In this document: positions 22,221 to 26,788 of the stretch, one piece after another | Layout of the letters: every line of letters starts with the position of its first letter | Position numbering within the stretch: the stretch's first letter is position 1 | Origin: a virus | DNA length: 26,803 nt | IMG/VR virus record: IMGVR_UViG_3300045996_001670 | Span: 1-26,803 of that record | Reading direction: 5' to 3' (one strand) | Program-made: the position numbers and the translations under genes | Notes under the pieces: generated by a model | Seen by the model: the letters and a program-made list of their open reading frames with translations, nothing else | Databases searched by the model: none | Told to the model about the DNA's origin: nothing

Positions 22221-23002
22221 GCGCAGCCTCCGATCTCGTATTGGTCGTATTCACCGCCTGCCTGGACCCGCTTGCGAAAGTCTTGAAGGGTCAGAGTTGT
22301 GGCGCCGCGTGCTTTGGCCGCCTTGGATCGGTCCCGCAGGATGGAGTGGTCCCCCACGCGAGTTCGCATTTCCTGCTCCCACTGCTCCCAGTCGGCATAG
22401 CGTTGCGGGTCAAGTTTCAGAAGCTTTGCCCACTGCCCCTGCCCTGCCTTGATGCAGGCGCCGCCGCAGTTGTTGTGCTCGAAGCCGTGGCGGTAGAGAT
22501 ATGGAAGCTCAATGCCTTCGCGCTCGAGCATCGCCTTTGCATCGCTCTTGGAGACGAGCTGATCACAGAGTGGCGCTTCGGCACGCCAGGGAGCGATGCG
22601 AGAACAGAAAGTCTGTAATCGGTGGGATTCGGTCCAATCAATGCCTATATATCTAACGGTGGATGCGGGATCGCAGTTTTGCCGGCACCATCGATCCAGT
22701 AGCCTCCTTTTGAGGAGCTTGCTGCATGGATCTTTACGTGAATTGCCAATGAGAGCCTCATCGCTCATCACCTGGCGGGGCGTCCTGCCCTCGCTGATGA
22801 TGGTTACTGGCAAGCCGATGTTGGCCGCTCCCTCATGGAGGAAGCGGTATAGGTCAGGGTGTTCATCCTTCACGTCCGCGAACAGCAGAACCAAGTCGGC
22901 AATGCCGTGCTTTTGCGCCACGAGCTTTGCCGCGGCCCACGAGCCAACGCCCCCACTGTATTGGACAACGTGTTTCACGGCGTTCTGAATCTCGGCGCTC
23001 AT
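22208..23002 (-). CDS. PP-loop/PAPS-reductase-like (adenine nucleotide alpha hydrolase) protein
   Basis: 264 residues; ATG at 23002 overlaps the previous stop (ATGA), AAGGGG 6 nt upstream. PP-loop SGGVGS at 16-21 (the usual SGGxDS with Gly instead of Asp, a form common in phage members), then LVLLFADVKDEHPDLYRFL, the Asp-containing second motif. Later PCSKLLKRRLLDRW and GFEHNNCGGACIKAGQGQWA with a CxxxC pair that could carry a metal or Fe-S site; C-terminus GGCACGF. By family it activates a substrate by adenylation or handles a sulfur/thio group. In phages these proteins are often in early operons near nucleotide-metabolism genes; sulfate reduction itself is unlikely. A role in DNA or tRNA modification is possible but unproven. 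Confidence 0.85.
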   Translation of the reverse strand: MSAEIQNAVKHVVQYSGGVGSWAAAKLVAQKHGIADLVLLFADVKDEHPDLYRFLHEGAANIGLPVTIISEGRTPRQVMSDEALIGNSRKDPCSKLLKRRLLDRWCRQNCDPASTVRYIGIDWTESHRLQTFCSRIAPWRAEAPLCDQLVSKSDAKAMLEREGIELPYLYRHGFEHNNCGGACIKAGQGQWAKLLKLDPQRYADWEQWEQEMRTRVGDHSILRDRSKAAKARGATTLTLQDFRKRVQAGGEYDQYEIGGCACGF

Positions 23003-23190
23003 CGCATACCCCTTCTGTCTTCGAGCAGATCCGCGACCTCGGCGCACTTGCCTGGGCTCAGCGCCTTCGCCGCATGCTGCGCCGCTCGCCGCAGGAGCTC
23101 GCGTGCGTAGGCAGGATTGACCTTGCGCTGCTGCTCGGCCTGGTTTCGCAGGCAGGCGGCTATGGAGGCGTAGACGTCGCGTTCGGTCAT
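22999..23190 (-). CDS. Small hypothetical protein
   Basis: 63 residues; ATG overlaps the stop of the DUF6378 gene (ATGA). Entirely helical and basic/alanine-rich: DVYASIAACLRNQAEQQRKV, YARELLRRAAQHAAKALSPG. No family recognised. Coupled at both ends. Confidence 0.7.
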   Translation of the reverse strand: MTERDVYASIAACLRNQAEQQRKVNPAYARELLRRAAQHAAKALSPGKCAEVADLLEDRRGMR

Positions 23191-23444
23191 ACGAGCTTTT
23201 CCGCTACCAGCTTTGTGTAGCCGATGATGTCGTGCCAGGAATCGTGATAGTTCGGGTCGCCGTTGAGGATTCGGCCGATCTTGTGCGCGGCCATCTCGAG
23301 CGCCTCTTTCTTGTCATCACTGAGAGATGACCAATTCGGCGAGTCCTGCATGGCCCGCTTGATGTTCTGGGTGATGCGCGCGTGCTCGGCGAACTCACCG
23401 TAGCGGGAGCCGCGCTGCGCAAGGGTTGTGTCGATGTCAGTCAT
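23187..23444 (-). CDS. DUF6378-like phage protein
   Basis: 85 residues from the ATG at 23444 overlapping the upstream stop. The sequence LAQRGSRYGEFAEHARITQN, KKEALEMAAHKIGRILNGDP, NYHDSWHDIIGYTKLV fits a common small phage family (DUF6378) with the pattern L-x-x-R-G-x-R-Y-G-x-F and H-K-I-(A/G)-R-I-L-x-G-(D/N)-x-x-x-x-D-S-W-x-D-I-x-G-Y. By family it is linked to nucleotide metabolism or nucleotide-binding (MazG-like helical fold), consistent with the DUF4406 gene upstream. Function not demonstrated for this protein. Confidence 0.85.
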   Translation of the reverse strand: MTDIDTTLAQRGSRYGEFAEHARITQNIKRAMQDSPNWSSLSDDKKEALEMAAHKIGRILNGDPNYHDSWHDIIGYTKLVAEKLV

Positions 23445-23740
23445 GCCAGCCACTCCGCCAGGGTCTTCACCTGCATGCCTAGGCTGACGGCTAGCTGCCG
23501 TTCGATGTTTGCGCCGCGGCTGTTCTCCCAGCCCGGGAGCATGCAGACGGCATTGCAGTCCATCAGCATCTTTATGTCTGCGCGCATGTGCTGCTCCCAG
23601 GTGTGATCATGGGTGAGCTTGTTGTCGAAGGGGATGCGGACCTGGTAGCGCAGGGATCGCAGTGCTGCGCGGGCCTGGATGAAGGCTGGGACGTTTCCGT
23701 CCGGCATGCCGCTGATCGGGCCGGAGATGTAGATCTTCAT
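23441..23740 (-). CDS. DUF4406 nucleoside 2-deoxyribosyltransferase-like protein
   Basis: 99 residues. N-terminal KIYISGPISGMPDGNVPAF is the DUF4406 signature (YISGPxxGxxDxN), then RSLRYQVRIPFDN, a W-x-x-H-M-R-A-D-I block (WEQHMRADIKMLMDCNAVCM) and LPGWENSRGANIERQLAVSL, the GxExSxGAxxE motif that in this fold carries the catalytic Glu of nucleoside deoxyribosyltransferases. Length is normal. By family it may act on nucleosides or nucleotides during phage infection. ATG overlaps the stop of the 34-residue gene upstream (ATGA). Confidence 0.85.
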   Translation of the reverse strand: MKIYISGPISGMPDGNVPAFIQARAALRSLRYQVRIPFDNKLTHDHTWEQHMRADIKMLMDCNAVCMLPGWENSRGANIERQLAVSLGMQVKTLAEWLA

Positions 23741-23841
23741 GCGCCACCGTGTTGTTGGAATTCGAGGTGGCTACGGATGATATAGATCAGGTCCGTACCC
23801 GCCACAAAACGACCATGGTTTGGCTTGGAAACCCGAGTCAT
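23737..23841 (-). CDS. 34-residue small ORF coupled on both sides
   Basis: ATG at 23841-23839 overlaps the stop of the HTH/zinc-ribbon gene (ATGA), and its own TGA at 23739-23737 overlaps the DUF4406 start (ATGA). The peptide begins MTRVSKPNHGRFVAGTDLIY and ends LEFQQHGGA. No family known. The exact coupling on both sides and absence of any other gene in this gap make it a likely real small gene. Confidence 0.6.
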   Translation of the reverse strand: MTRVSKPNHGRFVAGTDLIYIIRSHLEFQQHGGA

Positions 23842-24251
23842 GCGTGCTCCACCGGCTCATTGAGATTGTGAGCAAACAAGGCCGACTCGTCCCTGCGACT
23901 TCCGCGATCCTGAAGATCCGCGTATCCGCGCAGCGCCGCCCACGCCGTGAGATGGTGAGAGTTGATGCAGCCGGTGATGTCGAGCATCTCGGCTCGACGG
24001 TGCTTTACATAGCCAAGGTTGAGTCCCAGGCGGCTTGCAATCTGTACGCTCTCCAGGCCCTGGCACATGAACTGCAGGATCTTCACGTGCAGCGGCAGGA
24101 ATCCGTAAGCGTCACGGACAATGACAGTCTTGGGAGGATTGCCGGCAGCTCTGCGAGCGCGCCTGTACTGGTTGTCGCAGCGGGCGCAATAGGCTCGATT
24201 GAGCTTCGGGCGAATCGCGCACTTCGGACACATGCCATCTGTGCGCCTCAT
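23838..24251 (-). CDS. Zinc-ribbon plus LuxR-type HTH protein
   Basis: 137 residues; ATG at 24251 overlaps the upstream stop (ATGA). Zinc ribbon: C8-PK-C11 and C22-AR-C25 (CPKCAIRPKLNRAYCARC). LuxR-type HTH at about 52-110: LHVKILQFMCQGLESVQIAS, RLGLNLGYVKHRRAEMLDIT, with the closing segment HHLTAWAALRGY. A basic linker joins the two. No receiver, autoinducer or PAS domain is present. Third member of the same kind of regulator in this phage. Lying early in the operon, it is a candidate transcription switch or antiterminator; which one is not known. Confidence 0.8.
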   Translation of the reverse strand: MRRTDGMCPKCAIRPKLNRAYCARCDNQYRRARRAAGNPPKTVIVRDAYGFLPLHVKILQFMCQGLESVQIASRLGLNLGYVKHRRAEMLDITGCINSHHLTAWAALRGYADLQDRGSRRDESALFAHNLNEPVEHA

Positions 24252-24583
24252 GCCCGCACCTTCCGCGGATGCACGGTCTGGTACCGGGCGTTGTAAGCGC
24301 TCCTGCAGGGCTTGCAGTAAGGGCCGCTCTGCCGGGGCGCAGTGCCGCACTCGGCGCAGGGCTTCGCGCCGGTAGGCGGCGCAAGACCCATCAAGGCAGC
24401 AGCCCGTGCATTGCCGCGCTTCCTGCTGCGCGCCTCTCGTTCGATGTCGACATCTGCGAGCAGAGTCCGGGCATGCACTGGCTGCAGCGTCGAGCCGCAG
24501 TGAACGCAGCTCGATGATGCGTGCAGCGTGTCGCTGCGGCACGTGCGGCAATGCAGGCGCGTGAGGGCGGCGCAGGTGGTCAT
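24248..24583 (-). CDS. Double zinc-ribbon protein, first gene of the long early operon
   Basis: 111 residues from the ATG at 24583. Two zinc ribbons: C12-x2-C15/C26-x2-C29 (LHCRTCRSDTLHASSSCVHC) and C77-x2-C80/C91-x2-C94 (KPCAECGTAPRQSGPYCKPC). The middle is basic/helical (DIEREARSRKRGNARAAALM). The start codon lies only 9 nt downstream of a T-rich tract following a stable hairpin, and the ribosome site is weak (GGTGA). The second ribbon resembles that of its downstream neighbour (PKLNRAYCARC / RQSGPYCKPC), suggesting related origins. Probably nucleic-acid binding. Confidence 0.75.
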   Translation of the reverse strand: MTTCAALTRLHCRTCRSDTLHASSSCVHCGSTLQPVHARTLLADVDIEREARSRKRGNARAAALMGLAPPTGAKPCAECGTAPRQSGPYCKPCRSAYNARYQTVHPRKVRA

Positions 24584-24592
24584 GGTGTCACC

Positions 24593-24628
24593 AAAGAAAA
24601 GACAGCCCGCCGAAAGCCAACGGGCTGT
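24593..24628 (-). terminator. Terminator-like hairpin just before the early operon
   Basis: On the minus strand a perfect 8-bp stem ACAGCCCG/CGGGCTGT (24621-24628, 24602-24609) with an 11-nt loop, followed by CTTTTCTTT. The ATG of the double zinc-ribbon gene follows 9 nt after the tract. Either an attenuator/antitermination site or the end of the short transcript from the upstream gene at 24825-25103. Confidence 0.7.
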
Positions 24629-24633
24629 GAAGG

Positions 24634-24656
24634 GCAAGCCGATGAGGAGGGCTTGC
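24634..24656 (-). other. Second hairpin next to the terminator
   Basis: A perfect 7-bp inverted repeat GCAAGCC/GGCTTGC encloses a 9-nt loop. On the minus strand it precedes the terminator stem by 5 nt, making a tandem stem-loop. On the plus strand its loop and right arm contain GAGGAGG, the ribosome site of the small plus-strand ORF at 24658. Confidence 0.6.
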
Positions 24657-24657
24657 G

Positions 24658-24858
24658 ATGGGGGAAAATGGATGCGCTTCGCGAGAGCAGGGAGATATCG
24701 CGACGTACGCGCGAGTCGGACTCTCCAAGCGCAGCTGGCCGATGTTGTGCATGCCGCGAGTCGATGCACAGGGCCGGGTCGTCTCGTACCAGTCGACGGT
24801 GGGCCGGCTCTTTGAGATTCGGGATCAGGTGGCGGGCTGTGCCTGCGCTTTGGCTTGA
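24658..24858 (+). CDS. Possible small plus-strand gene (66 codons)
   Basis: ATG with a consensus AGGAGG 7 nt upstream, giving the peptide MGENGCASREQGDIATYARV and ending FEIRDQVAGCACALA. No motif recognised, and the 3' end overlaps the minus-strand gene at 24825-25103 by 34 bp. A second reading of the region has no gene at all; the minus-strand frames here are open but have no start signals. Kept only because of the strong ribosome site and the lack of any other gene. Confidence 0.3.
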   Translation: MGENGCASREQGDIATYARVGLSKRSWPMLCMPRVDAQGRVVSYQSTVGRLFEIRDQVAGCACALA

Positions 24859-25103
24859 CCGACCTGGAATGGCATCCACTCGCAATAGCCGCCGCTGGGC
24901 GCTTCTTCGTCCGGCTGGCGCAAGTAGACGCTCAGAGCTGGCCGCGCATTTCCGTTCGGGTCGATAACCTGCAGGTTGACCATCCGCTCGTTGTGAACGA
25001 AGCACACAGTGGCCGCCATGGGCTGAGTCGGCCGCTCCATGAATGCCGTCGACGGCCAGAACCAAACCTGACGACCGATCGTCGGGACGATGACTTGAGA
25101 CAT
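24825..25103 (-). CDS. Small conserved phage protein of the early region
   Basis: 92 residues from the ATG at 25103 with GGAG 5 nt upstream (a start at 25160 lacks one). MSQVIVPTIGRQVWFWPSTA, then QPMAATVCFVHNERMVNLQV and IDPNGNARPALSVYLRQPDE ending in CEWMPFQVGQAKA. This pattern (RxVWFxP, QPxAAxVxxVxxxRMVNLxVxDxxGxxxxxxxVxLxQ, WMPxQxGQA) is common in small proteins near phage regulatory regions; the function of the family is not known to me. It stands alone between cro and the zinc-ribbon operon, with a terminator-like hairpin downstream. Confidence 0.85.
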   Translation of the reverse strand: MSQVIVPTIGRQVWFWPSTAFMERPTQPMAATVCFVHNERMVNLQVIDPNGNARPALSVYLRQPDEEAPSGGYCEWMPFQVGQAKAQAQPAT

Positions 25104-25548
25104 GTGCCCTCCAGGGCAGTTGGGAACCTTCGGCACCGCCGCGAATTGCAGCCATGCCATGCGAAAAAGGGGGTGTGGTTAAACAAATGACCGACTGCCG
25201 GTCTGCTGCTGTCAGAACCCCCGCCGGCCGCACTAGTCCACTGCCCACCGGGCCGGCGTTCTGCGCGCCGAACGTCATTTGACTTACATTCGCGACATGA
25301 CGCAGCGCAGCGACGTGACCTTGGTACAGGTTCATCCCTGTCGGGGATTCCCTTAAGCTGCCGCAATGCACATGCAGCCTTTCCAAGCCGATGCGCGAGA
25401 AAGCTCGCGTACCCTCACACAAGCCCTCGGTATTGTCCGAAGTTGTCGACAATTGCTTACACGTGCAGCGTGTGTCGCCAAGGACAAACACAGTGCATTG
25501 ATGCGCGGACAGCGGGGAATTGGAGGGGGTTTTCATGGGCAAGCCACG
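25104..25548 (-). other. Untranslated or poorly understood stretch between cro and the 92-residue gene
   Basis: About 445 bp with no convincing gene on either strand: the ORFs here have no ribosome site or run antisense to known genes. It holds a perfect palindrome TTGTCGACAA (25443-25452) with a second TTGTC just to the left (25433-25437). Probably leader/regulatory sequence of the minus-strand early transcript; a very small regulator cannot be excluded. Confidence 0.4.
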
Positions 25549-25794
25549 TCAACCGTGGGTGCCAGCTCTTACGCTCGTGCCCGGCTGCGGAAGAGATCGG
25601 CCCGCAGCAGCGGAAGCAACAAGGTCATCTATAGACAAGCCAGTTCTGGCGGAAAGACGACGGAGATTGTGCAGAGAAGGGAAGCTCCCGCCGTTCACCC
25701 AATCCGAGACGCAAGGCTGCGAGACATCAAGGTCGCGAGCCAGGGCGGCCTGTGAGGTGCCGGTGCTTTCCAGCCAATCTCTGAGTACTTCCAT
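25549..25794 (-). CDS. Cro-like DNA-binding protein
   Basis: 81 residues. HTH at 14-36: SQAALARDLDVSQPCVSDWV followed by NGG, the Cro/CI-type fold, within the N-terminal EVLRDWLESTG...PSLHNLRRLSARTGLSIDDL frame. Opposite in direction to the repressor gene at 25868, as in lambda-like switches. The promoter-like TTGACG / TATTCT (25829-25824 and 25807-25802) puts the transcription start almost on the ATG at 25794, so the mRNA may have little or no leader. By family it represses the repressor gene and helps enter lytic growth. Confidence 0.85.
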   Translation of the reverse strand: MEVLRDWLESTGTSQAALARDLDVSQPCVSDWVNGGSFPSLHNLRRLSARTGLSIDDLVASAAAGRSLPQPGTSVRAGTHG

Positions 25795-25801
25795 AGCCCA
25801 G

Positions 25802-25829
25802 AGAATAAGCCATCCTTATGAAACGTCAA
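25802..25829 (-). promoter_or_regulatory. Probable cro promoter
   Basis: TTGACG at 25829-25824, 16 nt spacer, TATTCT at 25807-25802 on the minus strand. One operator-like copy overlaps the -10 region and spacer, a second starts at the -35 box. Start of transcription would be near 25795, next to the cro ATG. Confidence 0.55.
25805..25819. promoter_or_regulatory. Operator-like copy A
   Basis: ATAAGC-CAT-CCTTAT. Half-site ATA(A/G)GC with an inverted near-match after a 3-bp centre; same pattern as the three other copies in the window. Overlaps the -10 box of the cro promoter. Confidence 0.6.
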
Positions 25830-25843
25830 TAGGCGGAGCTTAT
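25829..25843. promoter_or_regulatory. Operator-like copy B
   Basis: ATAGGC-GGA-GCTTAT, 24 bp from copy A (start to start) and at the upstream edge of the cro -35 box. It differs from right-edge copy D by one base of the centre only. Confidence 0.7.
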
Positions 25844-25867
25844 CGCCCGGTCGTGCACGCTTTGGGG

Positions 25868-26287
25868 ATGACCAAAAAGCGCACAGTCTGGGCTCGAGTC
25901 CAGGAAGTTCTGATCGAGAACAAAAAAAAGGCCACTCAGGCTGCCGGTGCGGGCCTTGTGGGCTTGAAGCAACCCTCGGCTGCCCTTTGGAACAAGCCGG
26001 GCAATTATCCAGAAATGGAAGTGGCGGTTCGGCTAGCCGAAAAGCTTGGTGTGTGCGTGCAATGGCTACTGAACGAGGAAGGCCCGAAGCGCGTCCCGCC
26101 TGCCAATGATCCACATCTAGACGCGCTGTACCTGGTCTGGGCAGAGCTCACGGACGTGGATAAGCGAGACCTGGTTGGCTACGCAAGAGCCCGCGCCCAT
26201 ATGCTCAAGGAATCAACACAACAGCCAGCGGAGGTGAACAATGAAAAGCAGGTTGGCAGCAGTGGTGCTGCTGTCGGTGGCAATTAG
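25868..26287 (+). CDS. Short CI-like repressor
   Basis: 139 residues from the ATG at 25868 (a longer in-frame reading to 25520 runs antisense through cro and is rejected). HTH region: RVQEVLIENKKKATQAAGAG, GLKQPSAALWNKPGNYPEME, then VAVRLAEKLGVCVQWLLNEE, the usual layout of an XRE-type repressor. The C-terminal part (NDPHLDALYLVWAELTDVDK, RDLVGYARARAHML) is short and helical; no S24/LexA-type Ser-Lys peptidase is present, so RecA-triggered self-cleavage is not expected. Weak ribosome site (GGGG 0-4 nt from ATG); mRNA may be nearly leaderless. The 3' end overlaps the lipoprotein gene by 47 bp, implying co-expression in lysogens. Confidence 0.8.
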   Translation: MTKKRTVWARVQEVLIENKKKATQAAGAGLVGLKQPSAALWNKPGNYPEMEVAVRLAEKLGVCVQWLLNEEGPKRVPPANDPHLDALYLVWAELTDVDKRDLVGYARARAHMLKESTQQPAEVNNEKQVGSSGAAVGGN

Positions 26288-26558
26288 CGGGTGCACTTTC
26301 GCAAGCAAGACCTATGCGCCGGACGGCCGCCAAGCCTTCTCAATCAGTTGCGACGGTCTAGCAAATAGCTGGGCGGGCTGTTTCAAGAAGGCTGGCAGCA
26401 TTTGTAAGGAGCGCGGATACGACACATTCACGTCCTCCAGTGATGGTGGCGTGCTCGTCGCTGCGAATCCAGGCGCCTTGACGGCAGGCTCAGTGATAAA
26501 CCGCACATTGATCATCGCTTGCAAGGGGGCGCCAGTCATTCAGCCGGCGGGACAATGA
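26241..26558 (+). CDS. Small lipoprotein expressed with the repressor
   Basis: 105 residues; ATG with GGAGGTGAACA upstream, a near-perfect ribosome site inside the end of the repressor gene. Signal peptide MKSRLAAVVLLSVAISGC ends in a lipobox (AISGC), so C18 is lipidated. Mature part: TYAPDGRQAFSISCDGLANS, WAGCFKKAGSICKERGYDTF, then INRTLIIACKG with four more cysteines. The layout YAPDGRxAxxIxCxG...C..KAG..C...GY....IxCxx is a widespread proteobacterial lipoprotein family of unknown role. Located in the repressor operon, it is a candidate lysogenic-conversion or exclusion factor. Confidence 0.85.
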   Translation: MKSRLAAVVLLSVAISGCTFASKTYAPDGRQAFSISCDGLANSWAGCFKKAGSICKERGYDTFTSSSDGGVLVAANPGALTAGSVINRTLIIACKGAPVIQPAGQ

Positions 26559-26677
26559 TGCTTTGGTTCATCGTGATATTGATAATCCTGGTCGGCTGGG
26601 ACATAAACAGCAGGATCCGCAAGCTGGAATTGCAGCTCGAAGCCATATCGAATGCGATAGCTGATCTACGCCGCTAG
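26555..26677 (+). CDS. 40-residue single-pass membrane protein
   Basis: Begins at the ATG at 26555 overlapping the lipoprotein stop (ATGA). Sequence MMLWFIVILIILVGWDINSR then IRKLELQLEAISNAIADLRR. Hydrophobic helix 2-15, then a helical cytoplasmic or periplasmic tail with heptad leucines/isoleucines that could self-associate. Too short for most automatic calls. Last gene before the terminator of the repressor operon. Function unknown. Confidence 0.7.
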   Translation: MMLWFIVILIILVGWDINSRIRKLELQLEAISNAIADLRR

Positions 26678-26702
26678 CTCATCCACTCGAATCCGATCCA
26701 TG

Positions 26703-26727
26703 AACCCGGCCCAGCGCCGGGTTTTTT
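26703..26727 (+). terminator. Intrinsic terminator of the repressor operon
   Basis: Perfect 8-bp stem AACCCGGC/GCCGGGTT (26703-26710, 26716-26723) with a 5-nt loop, followed by a run of T (26722-26727). It follows the 40-residue gene by 25 bp and closes the plus-strand unit repressor-lipoprotein-membrane protein. Confidence 0.9.
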
Positions 26728-26745
26728 GTGCCCGCTCGAAAAAAT

Positions 26746-26760
26746 ATAAGCTCTGCCTAT
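26746..26760. promoter_or_regulatory. Operator-like copy C
   Basis: ATAAGC-TCT-GCCTAT, the same motif in the opposite orientation to copies B and D, ending at the upstream edge of the right-edge promoter's -35 box. Confidence 0.7.
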
Positions 26761-26788
26761 TGACGTCAATAATAGGCGGTGCTTATAT
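26760..26788 (+). promoter_or_regulatory. Promoter at the right edge, flanked by operators
   Basis: TTGACG (26760-26765), 17-nt spacer, TTATAT (26783-26788) reads rightwards out of the window. Copy D fills the spacer and -10 start; copy C abuts the -35. The palindrome ATTGACGTCAAT (26759-26770) also supplies a minus-strand TTGACG (26769-26764) with an AT-rich segment 15-17 nt away, so a weaker leftward promoter is possible. Confidence 0.7.
26772..26786. promoter_or_regulatory. Operator-like copy D
   Basis: ATAGGC-GGT-GCTTAT; identical to copy B except for one base of the centre. It is 26 bp (start to start) from copy C and covers the promoter spacer. Confidence 0.7.

Noticed and set aside
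24580-25542. 320-residue minus-strand ORF covering the cro leader and the 92-residue gene
   Set aside because: Different frame from the conserved 92-residue gene, runs through both hairpins, no family resemblance and no ribosome site.
25366-25755. 129-residue plus-strand ORF in the cro region
   Set aside because: Mostly antisense to cro; no motif, no good ribosome site.
25520-25867. N-terminal extension of the repressor by 116 codons
   Set aside because: It is antisense to cro and crosses both operators; the HTH domain begins right after the ATG at 25868.
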